Assembly: GCA_002337055.1 (NCBI GenBank)
Contig: DDFG01000001.1
Location: 297,061 to 361,060, forward strand
Direction of reading: 5' to 3'
Source of the DNA: Betaproteobacteria bacterium UBA1934
GTDB taxonomy: Bacteria > Pseudomonadota > Gammaproteobacteria > Burkholderiales > Rhodocyclaceae
Length of the DNA: 64,000 nt
Below, in pieces: positions 7,839-18,103 of the stretch; positions within the stretch are counted from its first letter, which is position 1; every line of letters begins with the position of its first letter. The notes below the pieces were generated by a model. That model was not told the DNA's origin. It saw only the letters and a list, made by a program, of their open reading frames with translations, and did no database searches. Made by a program: the position numbers and the translations under genes.

Positions 7839-9590
7839 CTATTTCTTGGTGAGGCTATTGATCGACTGGTTGAAGAGACCTGCGTCGGCGCCAGTGTTCA
7901 GGAGAAATTGCGGATCGACACTGACCCGCAAATTGCCCCAAATCCGGTTGGCGACGCGGATAGGTACCGCGATTTCGGTATAGGGCGGAATATTCTGGCC
8001 GCTGACCACCAGATAGGTCTGAACGGCGAAGGGTTCGCTGTTGCGGGCAGAACGGATGCCGACCGGGTCGTTGAAGATGCGCTTGTGTCGACTGAACACC
8101 ACGTCCTTGGCCGGATCGCCGGTATGCGCCGAAAACTGCCGGATATGCGCCGGACAATAGCCGTTGGTGTCGACCGCCATCAACGAGAAAATGCCCAGTT
8201 GTTTGTTGAGGTGTTTTTCGTAGATTTCCTGGGCTTCCTGTTCGATCGACTTGTCGTAAGCTGTTTCATACTTGGCGGGCGAGAAGTTCGGCAACTGGCG
8301 ATAGGACTGGTCGAAAATATTGATGCCGCGCTCGTGCTGTCGTTGCAACAGATTTTGCACCTGATCGCGGCAGCTCCAGCAATGATTGAGCACGTTTTCG
8401 AAGGCGCCCACACCCAGTCGGAAACTGGCGCTTGAGGCCAGAATGTCCTCCGTGCATTCGGTAAGCTGGGCGGCCGACTGCTGCGAGTTGCGCATTTTCT
8501 CGCCCAGATCGTGACTCAGTTGGTCGATTTCCTGCGCTCTGCCGAGAATGCCGCGGCTCGCGCTCTCCAGTTCTTGCATGGCGCTCGAAATGTCGCTCAG
8601 TTCGCGGGTCGTGGCACTGAAATTGGCCACCATGCCATTGAAGCTGCTCGATGCCCTTTCCACGGCCACCCGCGCGGTTTCCGTGTCGGCGCTCACCTGA
8701 AGCGTCACGCTCAGGGTATTGTCGGCCATTTCCGTCATGTTGCGAGTGCTGTCGGTAATCGATCCGGCGGCCGTACGGGCACGTTCCGCCAACTTGCGCA
8801 CTTCGTCGGCAACGACCGCGAAACCGCGCCCCTGTTCGCCGGCGCGGGCGGCCTCAATGGCGGCATTCAAGGCCAGCAGGTTGGTCTGGTCCGAAATGTC
8901 CTGAATCAATTGAGTGATCTGATTGATTTCGTGTGAGTGCTTGGAAAGCGTTTCGACGGTAGTGCGGAATGTCTGCTGACGGGAATTGATGGCAGCAATG
9001 CTCTGCACCAGTGCATTGAGCTCTTCCTGCGAATGTTCGGCATCCGCCAGGCGAGCCATGGCTGCGGTGTTGAGCGAAGTGGCCCGGCTGGCAACGCCGC
9101 TGGCGGTATCAGTGACTGCGGCGCACGAGGCGCTGATGTCGCGCGCCAGCGCTTCCTGTTTTTCAGTACTGCTAGCGGCACTGGTCAGATGATCCTTGAC
9201 GCGAACGGCTTCGATGGCAATACGAATGGCCTGGCGTCGGATCAATTCCAGCATGTTGCGGAGTTTGGCGAGAAAACCGTTGTAGTCAGAAGCAATCTGG
9301 CCCAGGGGCGTGTTGGTGGTTAGTGCGAGATTAGCCGTCAGGTTGCCCTGCCCGGACGAGGCCTCGCTGACGGCATGGGCGAGTTCGCCGAGGGGAGCGA
9401 ACAGGGCGCGACGAAGCAGCATGAAACCGACGGCGCAGCCGATGACCGCAAAAGCGATGGTGCAGATCACCACAATCCAGGCAGGTATGGCAAAAAGGAG
9501 TGTGGCAAGCGAGGGGAGAGCGGTCAAACCGGTACAACCGGTCAATACACCAATCAATTGCGGCGTGAGCTTGGGTGAGTTGCTATTCAT
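7839..9590 (-). CDS. Methyl-accepting chemotaxis protein with C-terminal cytoplasmic sensory region (copy 1)
   Basis: This is a membrane-anchored chemoreceptor of 583 residues counted from the ATG at 9590; a TTG at 9611 would add seven. Two closely spaced hydrophobic segments fill about residues 12-60, leaving almost no periplasmic domain. The signalling hairpin is at about 221-270 (DISDQTNLLALNAAIEAARA, GRGFAVVADEVRKLAERA). After the helical bundle comes a C-terminal region of some 180 residues, including NHCWSCRDQVQ, YETAYDKS, MAVDTNGYCPAH, SRHKRIFNDPVG, SARNSEPFAVQTYL and NRIWGNLRVSV. It resembles a ligand-binding module placed after the signalling domain. No C-terminal CheR-binding pentapeptide is seen. 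It is paralogous to the next gene. Confidence 0.9.
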   Translation of the reverse strand: MNSNSPKLTPQLIGVLTGCTGLTALPSLATLLFAIPAWIVVICTIAFAVIGCAVGFMLLRRALFAPLGELAHAVSEASSGQGNLTANLALTTNTPLGQIASDYNGFLAKLRNMLELIRRQAIRIAIEAVRVKDHLTSAASSTEKQEALARDISASCAAVTDTASGVASRATSLNTAAMARLADAEHSQEELNALVQSIAAINSRQQTFRTTVETLSKHSHEINQITQLIQDISDQTNLLALNAAIEAARAGEQGRGFAVVADEVRKLAERARTAAGSITDSTRNMTEMADNTLSVTLQVSADTETARVAVERASSSFNGMVANFSATTRELSDISSAMQELESASRGILGRAQEIDQLSHDLGEKMRNSQQSAAQLTECTEDILASSASFRLGVGAFENVLNHCWSCRDQVQNLLQRQHERGINIFDQSYRQLPNFSPAKYETAYDKSIEQEAQEIYEKHLNKQLGIFSLMAVDTNGYCPAHIRQFSAHTGDPAKDVVFSRHKRIFNDPVGIRSARNSEPFAVQTYLVVSGQNIPPYTEIAVPIRVANRIWGNLRVSVDPQFLLNTGADAGLFNQSINSLTKK

Positions 9591-9664
9591 GGTTGAGCCA
9601 GGGGGAGACAAAAACTATTGCGGTTTCAGATTGCGTTCGGAGTCTGGACGAGTCGATTCCATTG

Positions 9665-11362
9665 CTAGCAGAGCGATTCGGGAGAAATGACGATCCGCAG
9701 ATTGCCCCAGTGGCGGCTCCCGACATAAATCGGGGCGGCCAGATCGGTCAAGGGCGCACCCAGTGCGGGTGCCAGATAGGTTTGAGCGCAGAAATTCTCG
9801 ACATTGCGCGCCGACTTGAGGCCGACGGGATCGTTGTAGATGCGCTTGTGGCGGCTGCTCACCAGATCCTTTTCCGGGTCACCGGTCTGAATCGAGTACT
9901 TGCCAACATGAGAAGGGCTATAGCCGTTGGTATCGACCGCGATCATCGACAATACCCCCAGCGTTGCGTCGAGACCGGTCTCATAGATGTTCCGAAACTC
10001 CTCCTCCACCAGCTTGTCGTAGGCAGTTTCGTACTTGGGGGGCGTGATGCCCGGAATCTGCCGGTAGGCTTGGTCAAACACATCGACTCCACGGCTTGCA
10101 TGACGATCCAGCACGGCCTGAATCTGGTCGCGGCAGCGCCAAAGGTGTTCGACAGCCCGCTCGAACTTGCCCGCGCCCAGTTTGAAGGTCGCGCCCGTGG
10201 CGAGAATCGCTTCCGTGGAGGTCGTGAGAGTGCCCGCCGATTCTACCGAGTCGCTCATGTTCTGGCCGAGTGAGCGGCTCAGTGTGTCGATCTCTTGCGC
10301 GCGTCCGAGAATCGCCCGACTGGCTTCCACCAACTGCTGCATGGAGGAAGCAATGGCGTCCAGTTCAGTAGTGGTCGCACCGAAATTGCTCACCATGCCG
10401 GAAAAACTGCGCGAGGCACCTTCAACGGCGACGCGAGCGTGCTCGGTATCGACACTGACCTGGCGAGTCAGTTCAAGCGTACTGTCGGCCAGTGTAGTCA
10501 TCGCCAAGGTACTATCGGTGATCGAACCTGCGGCAGTTTTTGCGCGCTCTGCAAGTTTGCGGACTTCGTCCGCGACAACGGCAAAACCGCGACCCTGTTC
10601 GCCTGCACGCGCGGCTTCAATCGCCGCATTCAGAGCCAGCAGATTGGTTTGGTCGGAAATGTCCTGAATAAGCTGGGTGATCTGATTGATCTCGTGCGAG
10701 TGGGCAGAAAGCGATTCAACCGTTTGACGAAAGGATTGTTGCCGCGAGTTGATAGCGGAAATACTTTCCACGAGGATGGTTAATTCGGCCTGGGAGGCGC
10801 GGGCTTCGGCGAGTCTATCCTGAGCAGATTCGTTTAGTTCGGCTGCGCGGCCTGCTACGCCGGTCGCTGTGTCGGTGACGGCCGCGCACGACGACGAAAT
10901 TTCCCGCGCGAGTGTTTCCTGGTGGCCGGCTTCAGTAGCTGCTTTGGAAAGATGATCCTTGACCCTGACCGCCTCCGCGGCGATGCGAATCGCCTGCCGG
11001 CGGATGATGTCGAGCATGTCGCGCAGTTTGGCGACAAATCCGTTGTAAAACCGCGCCACTCGCCCGATGAGGCCGCTTGCGGATTCGCTCACCTGCTGAC
11101 TGAGATCACCTTGACCCGACGAGGCGCCCTGTAGCGCTTCAGAGATTCCGCCGAGCGGCTTGGCAAAAGCGGCAAGCGCATAGATCGCTGAACCCGCTGC
11201 CGCTATTCCGGCACAAAGAATGATGATTAACGGGACGCTCCACGCACTGAATTGAGTGCCGCCCGTGAGCACGCCGAAAACGATCGGCAGAGCGCACACG
11301 ATCGCAACGCCACCCAAAACGGCCCAAGCCGTTGTGGCAACATATCCATCCTGCCTGTTCAT
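9665..11362 (-). CDS. Methyl-accepting chemotaxis protein with C-terminal cytoplasmic sensory region (copy 2)
   Basis: This is the second chemoreceptor of the pair, 565 residues. A strong GGAGAGGAG site just upstream supports the ATG at 11362 over the TTG at 11377. The layout matches copy 1: a double hydrophobic N-terminus, the AVSE/LQGASSGQGDLSQQVSES linker, the same signalling hairpin (DISDQTNLLALNAAIEAARA), then a C-terminal region with WRCRDQIQAVL, PPKYETAYDKLVEEE, AVDTNGYSPSHVGKYS, SRHKRIYNDPVG, SARNVENFCAQTYL and SRHWGNLRIV. Copy 1 follows after about 74 bases, so the two are probably co-transcribed from upstream of 11362. They differ most in the transmembrane part and the extreme C-terminus. 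Confidence 0.9.
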   Translation of the reverse strand: MNRQDGYVATTAWAVLGGVAIVCALPIVFGVLTGGTQFSAWSVPLIIILCAGIAAAGSAIYALAAFAKPLGGISEALQGASSGQGDLSQQVSESASGLIGRVARFYNGFVAKLRDMLDIIRRQAIRIAAEAVRVKDHLSKAATEAGHQETLAREISSSCAAVTDTATGVAGRAAELNESAQDRLAEARASQAELTILVESISAINSRQQSFRQTVESLSAHSHEINQITQLIQDISDQTNLLALNAAIEAARAGEQGRGFAVVADEVRKLAERAKTAAGSITDSTLAMTTLADSTLELTRQVSVDTEHARVAVEGASRSFSGMVSNFGATTTELDAIASSMQQLVEASRAILGRAQEIDTLSRSLGQNMSDSVESAGTLTTSTEAILATGATFKLGAGKFERAVEHLWRCRDQIQAVLDRHASRGVDVFDQAYRQIPGITPPKYETAYDKLVEEEFRNIYETGLDATLGVLSMIAVDTNGYSPSHVGKYSIQTGDPEKDLVSSRHKRIYNDPVGLKSARNVENFCAQTYLAPALGAPLTDLAAPIYVGSRHWGNLRIVISPESLC

Positions 11363-11559
11363 GGTTCTCCTCTCCAATCATCGATGACGCGGCTTCCTCA
11401 TTCTGGATGTGAGGTTTCCGTTCGCGCATTCATGTATGTCTAATTATATAGCGTCGAATGTGCGATGGGGCGCGAAAGAGGGCGTGTACGGGGGCTTATC
11501 TGGGTAGGGGGGGCCAAATCAAACGCGTTAAAGATCAATTGAGGACGTACACGCTGATC

Positions 11560-12420
11560 TCAGCGTCCGACGATGCGGCGGAATAAGTCGTAGCGGCTGC
11601 TATCGACCTCGCCGCGCTCGACAGCTTCGCGCACCGCGCAACCCGGTTCCGAAGCGTGTTGGCAGTTGCGGAAGCGGCAGCCGCCGAGCAACGGGCGGAA
11701 TTCCACGAAACCTTCCGCGATGTCGGTGGGGTCGAGATGATTCAGGCCGAATTCCTGTAACCCTGGGGAATCGATCAGGTGACTGCGACTGTCGAGATGG
11801 TAGAGGCGGGCGCTGGTAGTCGTGTGTTTGCCGGTATCGAGCGCGGTCGAAATTTCGCGGATGGCCGCGCCGGCGCCAGGCACGAGCGCATTCACCAGGG
11901 TCGATTTGCCCATCCCGGATTGTCCGACCAGCACGCTGGTCTTGTCGCGCAGGTGTGTACCGAGTGCCGAGGCGACCGCCTTTGCGCTCATTTCGATGAC
12001 CGGATAGCCTATCCTGGACAAGGCCTTCAGCTGTTCGCGCGCAGCGGGTAGTTTGGCGCCGAGATCACACTTGTTCAGGACGATCAGGCTTGCAATTTCC
12101 TGGCTTTCCGCCGCGAGCAGGGCACGTGCCAGCAGTTCGTCGGAAAATGCGGGTTCGCAGGCCACGACGATGACGATTTGATCGGCGTTGGCGGCGATCA
12201 GTTTCTGCCGGAATTCGTTGGAACGATAAAGCAGGCTCGTGCGGGGCTCGATCCGTTCGATGACGCCCTGGTCGACCGAGGGACGCAGGAAGTTGACCCA
12301 GTCTCCGCAGGCGATTTCGCTTTTTTTGCCGCGCGGAAAACACGGCAGCATTTCGCCGTTAGCCGTCTCAACGACATACTGCCTCCCATGTGCTGCAATC
12401 ACGCGCCCGCGTTGGCTCAC
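11560..12420 (-). CDS. rsgA: Small ribosomal subunit biogenesis GTPase RsgA
   Basis: RsgA is a circularly permuted GTPase that checks late assembly of the 30S subunit. The protein has 286 residues, with an N-terminal OB fold (RGRVIAAHGRQYVVETANGE). The G4 motif NKCD (116-119) comes before G1, GQSGMGKST (166-174), and the G3-type DSPGLQEFGL follows, which shows the permutation. The C-terminal zinc knuckle is CRFRNCQHASEPGC. Translation starts at GTG and overlaps the stop of the upstream M48 protease as GTGA, so the two are coupled. Confidence 0.95.
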   Translation of the reverse strand: MSQRGRVIAAHGRQYVVETANGEMLPCFPRGKKSEIACGDWVNFLRPSVDQGVIERIEPRTSLLYRSNEFRQKLIAANADQIVIVVACEPAFSDELLARALLAAESQEIASLIVLNKCDLGAKLPAAREQLKALSRIGYPVIEMSAKAVASALGTHLRDKTSVLVGQSGMGKSTLVNALVPGAGAAIREISTALDTGKHTTTSARLYHLDSRSHLIDSPGLQEFGLNHLDPTDIAEGFVEFRPLLGGCRFRNCQHASEPGCAVREAVERGEVDSSRYDLFRRIVGR

Positions 12421-13661
12421 GGCCGACCTGCCTCGAGGCGGGCGATGCGGAGCGCGGCCGGCGGGTGCGAATCGTAGAACAGCGAATGCAGGGGATCAGG
12501 GGTCAGGGTTGCGGCGTTGTCTTCGTACAGTTTCACCAGCGCGCGCACCAGATCACCTGCATCGCACTGGCGGGCAGCGTACGCATCCGCCTCATATTCC
12601 TGGCGGCGCGAAAGCATGCTGGAAACAGGTGAGAAGAGAAAGGTGAATACCGGCGCAACCAAAAAGAACAGGATCAACGCCAAGGCCGTGTTTTGCGCGT
12701 TCACGCCGAGACCGGCATAAAACCAGGGTGCGTCGATGAGTTGCCCAAGCACCCACAAGAAGATCAGCGTCAGTAGCAAGGTCACCACAATGCGCCAGAG
12801 CACGTGCCGATGGCGGAAATGGCCCAGTTCGTGCGCCAGAATGGCCTCGATCTCGGTGGGTTGCAGTCTTTCGAGCAAGGTGTCGAAAAACACAATCCGC
12901 TTGTAACGGCCAAAACCGGTGAAATAGGCATTGCCATGGCTGGAGCGCTTCGAGCCATCCATTACAAACAGTCCGCTGGCGCGAAAACCGCAGCGCTCGA
13001 GCAGAGCCTGGATACGCATCTGCATGGCTGCATCCGCCAACGGCGTGAAGCGATTGAACAGAGGTGCGATCCAGATCGGATAGACAAAAAGCGCCAGCAG
13101 GTTGAAAGCGCACCAGAAGAGCCATACATACAACCACCACAGCGTTCCCATGACCTGCATCAGCCAGAGGATGGTCAGAATGACCGGCGTGCCGATGAAC
13201 AGGGTCAGGGCGAGTTGATTGATCAGATCGGTCAGAAAGAGTCTCGGGGTTATCCGGTTGAAACCAAAGCGCGCCTCAATGCCAAACTGGCGATACAGTG
13301 AAAAGGGCAGATCGACGAGCGCGCTGAGGGCCATCACGGCGAAAATCAGCGCCAGCCCGTAGGGCAGGCTTTGCCAGTAGCCAGCGATAACGTTATGTAT
13401 TGCCTCCAGGCCGCCCCCTAAAGTCAAGGCGAGCAGGAGTGCGGCCTCGGTCAGCGTGTGGAGCATTCCGAAGCGCGCTCTCGCGATGGTGTAATCCGCA
13501 GCTTTTTGGTGTGCGACGAGCGGAATGCTGGCAGCGAATCGAGGCGGTACGTGGTTGCGATGGGCTCCGACATGCCTGATATGCCGTCCTGCCAGCCAAA
13601 GGCGCACGACGGTGGCGAGCACCAGAAAGATCAGAAAAACCAGGGTAAATGGTGTTGCCAT
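12417..13661 (-). CDS. M48-family zinc metalloprotease (Ste24/CAAX protease-like)
   Basis: This is an integral membrane protease of 414 residues. It has several hydrophobic segments in the first 200 residues, the zinc-binding HELGH motif at 277-281, a further pair of transmembrane segments, and the third ligand in RRQEYEADAYAA. The N-terminal portion (AADYTIARARFGML, SLYRQFGIEARFGFNR) matches the Ste24 type rather than HtpX. Prenylated CAAX substrates are not expected in bacteria, so a role in membrane-protein quality control is only inference. Co-directional and overlapping with rsgA. Confidence 0.9.
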   Translation of the reverse strand: MATPFTLVFLIFLVLATVVRLWLAGRHIRHVGAHRNHVPPRFAASIPLVAHQKAADYTIARARFGMLHTLTEAALLLALTLGGGLEAIHNVIAGYWQSLPYGLALIFAVMALSALVDLPFSLYRQFGIEARFGFNRITPRLFLTDLINQLALTLFIGTPVILTILWLMQVMGTLWWLYVWLFWCAFNLLALFVYPIWIAPLFNRFTPLADAAMQMRIQALLERCGFRASGLFVMDGSKRSSHGNAYFTGFGRYKRIVFFDTLLERLQPTEIEAILAHELGHFRHRHVLWRIVVTLLLTLIFLWVLGQLIDAPWFYAGLGVNAQNTALALILFFLVAPVFTFLFSPVSSMLSRRQEYEADAYAARQCDAGDLVRALVKLYEDNAATLTPDPLHSLFYDSHPPAALRIARLEAGRP

Positions 13662-13703
13662 TGAGCTGTGAGAGAATAGACGTTTTGGTGAATTGAGAAT
13701 TAT

Positions 13704-14249
13704 ATGGCACGCGACGCAAACAACCTCGTCTGGCTCGACATGGAGATGACCGGACTAAGCCCCGATAGCGACCGCATTCTGGAACTGGCCATGGTGGTGA
13801 CCAACGGCGCGTTGGAGTTGGTGGCGGAATCAACCGTGTGGGCTGTGCACCAGAGCGATGAAGTACTGGCCGGCATGGATGACTGGAACCAGAAGACGCA
13901 CGGCCGCTCCGGCCTGATCGAGCGCGTACGGGCCAGCACGATTGACGAGAACGCAGTTCAGGCTGAGGCGTTGGAATTTCTAAAGCGGTATGTGCCGCAC
14001 GGCGCGTCGCCGATGTGTGGCAACTCCATCTGTCAGGACAGGCGCTTCATGGCGCACTATATGCCGGAACTGGAGACTTGGTTTCACTATCGCAATCTCG
14101 ATGTCAGCACCTTGAAGGAACTGGCCAAACGCTGGGTGCCGGAGGTGCATCGCGGCTTCAAGAAGAAGAGCCGGCACACGGCACTGGCCGATATCTATGA
14201 GTCGATCGACGAGCTCAAGTATTACCGCGAGCATTTCCTGAAGGTCTGA
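13704..14249 (+). CDS. orn: Oligoribonuclease
   Basis: Orn is a DEDD-type 3'-5' exonuclease that degrades the shortest RNA oligomers, including pGpG from c-di-GMP breakdown. It has 181 residues, the standard length. The first catalytic motif is WLDMEMTGL (Asp12, Glu14). GNSICQDRRFMAHYMPEL and SRHTALADIYESIDELKYYR give the later Asp and His residues. It starts 42 bases upstream-divergent from the M48 gene. A diguanylate cyclase elsewhere in the window makes its role in finishing c-di-GMP turnover relevant. Confidence 0.96.
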   Translation: MARDANNLVWLDMEMTGLSPDSDRILELAMVVTNGALELVAESTVWAVHQSDEVLAGMDDWNQKTHGRSGLIERVRASTIDENAVQAEALEFLKRYVPHGASPMCGNSICQDRRFMAHYMPELETWFHYRNLDVSTLKELAKRWVPEVHRGFKKKSRHTALADIYESIDELKYYREHFLKV

Positions 14250-14267
14250 TCGACCTTGGTGAGGGCT

Positions 14268-15899
14268 TTAACGGCGATACAGCACAAATCGCTCGCGCCG
14301 GTCGCCCGGACGGGCGCCCTGCCACACCGCGCTCCAGGCTTTATCTCCGTCTCCCGGCGCGACGGCGAGCTTGTCCGGCGCATCTTGCACCAGTAGCCAG
14401 CGGCAGGTGCCACCCGGGTGGAGCGGTTGCGGTTCGATACCCGTGAAGAAGGCGAGTGACGCACGCTGCGTGTCGCCCATGCCGGACTCGGACAGACAGC
14501 CAGCCGGTTTGGAAAGCGTCTTGGCAACTGCTTCGAACACAGGTCGATAGCTTTTGCCGTAATTGAACCAAGGCAACCAGAGTTGAGCCGCCAGGAACCA
14601 CAGCGTCGTGATGCCCATGCTCCAATGCAGCAGGCTGCGATACGGCGAGCGCGGCGAGGTGGTGATCAGCCAGAACCAGCCCAAGGTGCCGGCGGCTGCC
14701 GCCAGTACAGCCCAGAATTCAATCTGGTGTACAAAGCCCGGACGCAGGATCAAGGCACGGCTGGCCAGCTTTTCGGGCCAGCCAAAAGCCAGTGCCATCC
14801 AGCCGACCCACACCAGCAGCACGAAGAATGTACATCCCAGCATGGCAAACCAGTTCAGTCCGCTGTCGGCGCCGCGCCGCAGGCTGAGCGCGCCGGGTGT
14901 GGCCAGCAGCGCCAGCGGAGGCAGTAACAGCAGTGCTGTCAGCTCTTTGGGGCGGTAGGCGATCAGCAGCATGACCAGGGTCAGGCCGAACAGCGTCAGG
15001 GGCAGGCAGGTTTCCCGGCAGATCGGCTGGCGACGATGCCGCCACAGGGTCCAGGCGGCGATGAACAATGTGGGAAATGCGGCGAAGGGTAGCAGGGCAA
15101 AATAGCCGCCCAGTCCTTGCAAAAAAGGAGCGCCACTCCGCAGTTGCTGCATTTCCGCATCCAGCCAGCCTTGCAGACGGGCAGGTTCAAGGAGCCCGAC
15201 CGCCAACGGCCATGGCGTGGCCAGCAGGACGAAAATTCCCCAGCCGAGCAAGCAGGCGCGCCACGCCTGACGATCTTCGTGCAGCAAGGCGATGGCGAGC
15301 GGGCCGACGGCCAGCAAGGGCAGCACGGGGGCAATTCCGGAGCCGAGCAGACAGGCCGCCAGTGACACACCGTAGAATATTCCGCTCAGGCGAGGCTTCC
15401 GGGTGAACGCGGTGATCGCGCCTAGGGTGCCGCAATAGGCAGCCAACGCAACCAGCAGTGGCTGTGCTTCGTGCGCGTTTACCGCAAGACCGGCACAGCT
15501 AGCCAGCAGCAGGGGGCTGGCTGCGGCGCGTTCCTGCCCATACAGTTCGCGCCCAGCGTAATACAGCGCTACCAGCGCCAGTGCGACCCAGATGCCGCTG
15601 GCGAAACGGATTGCGTCATGCAAGGGCAAAAGCCAGCCGAGCAGCTTGCCGGTCAGCGCGGCGCTCCAGTAATAGAGCGGAGGTTCGTCAAAAGCGCGAC
15701 CGGCCAGTTCGGGCGTCAGCCAGTCATTGTGCGCGAGAATGTTCCAGGTGGCGGCGATGTGGATCGCGTCTTCGCCCTTCCACGGGTCACGGCCGATCAG
15801 GCCTGCCAGGACGAAGAGGACAAGCAAACCCGCCAGCCCCCATCCCGAGGGCGGGAGACGCAATCCCTGGCGCAATGAGGCGATCAAGTTGACTTCCAA
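14268..15899 (-). CDS. ArnT/PMT-like membrane glycosyltransferase
   Basis: This is a polytopic protein of about 543 residues with ten or more hydrophobic segments. It looks like the ArnT/PMT superfamily of polyprenyl-phosphate-sugar transferases (GT83-like). The first periplasmic loop carries the expected acidic pair and aromatic pattern: GRDPWKGEDAIHIAATWNIL and FDEPPLYYWSAALTGKLLG. A C-terminal soluble tail ends ERFVLYRR. The start is uncertain: the frame opens at TTG 15899 with further TTG codons downstream and no ATG. That start is immediately beside the rpmE terminator. Acceptor and sugar are unknown. It converges on orn with an 18-base gap. Confidence 0.75.
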   Translation of the reverse strand: MEVNLIASLRQGLRLPPSGWGLAGLLVLFVLAGLIGRDPWKGEDAIHIAATWNILAHNDWLTPELAGRAFDEPPLYYWSAALTGKLLGWLLPLHDAIRFASGIWVALALVALYYAGRELYGQERAAASPLLLASCAGLAVNAHEAQPLLVALAAYCGTLGAITAFTRKPRLSGIFYGVSLAACLLGSGIAPVLPLLAVGPLAIALLHEDRQAWRACLLGWGIFVLLATPWPLAVGLLEPARLQGWLDAEMQQLRSGAPFLQGLGGYFALLPFAAFPTLFIAAWTLWRHRRQPICRETCLPLTLFGLTLVMLLIAYRPKELTALLLLPPLALLATPGALSLRRGADSGLNWFAMLGCTFFVLLVWVGWMALAFGWPEKLASRALILRPGFVHQIEFWAVLAAAAGTLGWFWLITTSPRSPYRSLLHWSMGITTLWFLAAQLWLPWFNYGKSYRPVFEAVAKTLSKPAGCLSESGMGDTQRASLAFFTGIEPQPLHPGGTCRWLLVQDAPDKLAVAPGDGDKAWSAVWQGARPGDRRERFVLYRR

Positions 15900-15901
15900 T
15901 G

Positions 15902-15928
15902 AAAAAGGCAGCCAGCGGGCTGCCTTTT
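15902..15928 (-). terminator. Terminator downstream of rpmE
   Basis: Arms AAAAGGCAGC and GCTGCCTTTT form a 10-bp stem with a six-base loop; the minus strand ends in five Ts. It lies 17 bases after the rpmE stop and directly before the likely start of the glycosyltransferase gene. That gene therefore needs its own promoter or read-through. Confidence 0.85.
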
Positions 15929-15944
15929 CGTCCGCGAAGCGCCC

Positions 15945-16160
15945 TTAGGCGGACTTGCGCAGGGCACCGAACTTCTGGTTGAACTTCTCGACGCGACCGG
16001 CGGTATCGACGATCTTCTGCTTGCCCGTATAGAACGGATGGCACTGAGAGCAGACTTCGATGTGAAGCGGTTTCTTCAGCGTCGAACGTGTGGAGAAAAT
16101 GGAGCCGCAGGAGCAGGTGACCTGCACTTCGTTGTATTCGGGGTGGATGCCGGTTTTCAT
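15945..16160 (-). CDS. rpmE: 50S ribosomal protein L31 (zinc-binding form)
   Basis: This is the 71-residue L31 of the large ribosomal subunit. Four cysteines, Cys16, Cys18, Cys37 and Cys40 (VTCSCGS, EVCSQCHPFYTGKQK), mark the zinc-containing C+ type rather than the zinc-free paralogue. The stretch CHPFYTGKQKIVDTAGRVEKF is the family signature. It is bracketed by its own promoter (16215-16243) and terminator (15902-15928), so it appears to be monocistronic. Confidence 0.97.
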   Translation of the reverse strand: MKTGIHPEYNEVQVTCSCGSIFSTRSTLKKPLHIEVCSQCHPFYTGKQKIVDTAGRVEKFNQKFGALRKSA

Positions 16161-16214
16161 GGTGTGTCCTTTCGTTACGCGACCGGCGATATTGGCCGAT
16201 CTAGAAAACGTTAA

Positions 16215-16243
16215 ATTATCCTTGAAAATTTAGTGGTTTGCAA
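16215..16243 (-). promoter_or_regulatory. Sigma-70-type promoter of rpmE
   Basis: On the minus strand TTGCAA is followed after exactly 17 bases by GATAAT, in an AT-rich patch between the rho stop and the rpmE ATG. The predicted start site leaves a leader of about 45-50 bases. Confidence 0.6.
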
Positions 16244-16249
16244 CGTGGT

Positions 16250-17509
<1,260 letters not shown>

Positions 17510-17585
17510 GGATGCGCGGCGCCCGAGGAATGGCCGAACGGCCGGGGGCGTAACAGAATGGTGAGAGGGGAAAAAAGGCGGAAAC

Positions 17586-17611
17586 GGCCTGAAGGCGAAG
17601 GTGCTTCAGGC
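17586..17611 (-). terminator. Hairpin between trxA and rho
   Basis: Perfect 9-bp arms GGCCTGAAG and CTTCAGGCC enclose nine bases, 17 bases after the trxA stop. On the minus strand a run of six Ts follows only after about nine bases, so it may act as a partial terminator or as an RNA-stability element. Confidence 0.5.
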
Positions 17612-17627
17612 CGCGAGAATAGGCGTA

Positions 17628-17954
17628 TTACAGGTTGCTGTCAATGAAGGCGGACAGTTGCGATTTGGAAAGCGCGCCGACCTTGGTGGCTTCGACATTG
17701 CCGTTCTTGAACAGCATCAGCGTGGGAATGCCGCGAATGCCGAATTTGGCGGGCGTCGCCTGATTTTCGTCAATGTTGAGCTTGGCGACCTTGAGCTTGC
17801 CGGCGTATTCGGAGGCGACTTCATCGAGAATCGGGGCGATCATCTTGCAGGGGCCGCACCATTCGGCCCAGTAGTCCACCAGCACCGGCTGGGCTGCTTG
17901 CAGGACCTCGGTCTCGAAGTTGTCGTCGCTGACGTAGTGAATGTGCTCGCTCAT
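17628..17954 (-). CDS. trxA: Thioredoxin 1
   Basis: This is the small cytoplasmic dithiol reductase, 108 residues. The active site is WCGPC (Cys33, Cys36) in VDYWAEWCGPCKMIAPILDE, with the cis-Pro in IRGIPTLMLFKNG. Length and residues match TrxA of other proteobacteria. Transcription toward rho is likely, with the intervening hairpin tuning read-through. The leader contains the palindrome GGGATATCCC at 17999-18008, of unknown meaning. Confidence 0.97.
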   Translation of the reverse strand: MSEHIHYVSDDNFETEVLQAAQPVLVDYWAEWCGPCKMIAPILDEVASEYAGKLKVAKLNIDENQATPAKFGIRGIPTLMLFKNGNVEATKVGALSKSQLSAFIDSNL

Positions 17955-18058
17955 GGATGTTCCTTGGGGTTCCTTTGATCGGGAGGGCTGAACGGGAAGG
18001 GATATCCCGTTACGTAATAAGTTTTCCGATGCTAACCAATATTCGACGCAAATGGAAG

Positions 18059-18082
18059 AAGGGCGCCCGCAGGGGCGCCCTT
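18059..18082 (-). terminator. GC-rich hairpin after the acetate-type transporter gene
   Basis: Arms AAGGGCGCCC and GGGCGCCCTT (10 bp) flank a four-base loop, 21 bases after the transporter stop. The following minus-strand bases are pyrimidine-rich (CTTCTTCC) but not a clean T-run. Confidence 0.65.
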
Positions 18083-18103
18083 GCTCGTTTGCATGGTGCG
18101 GGC

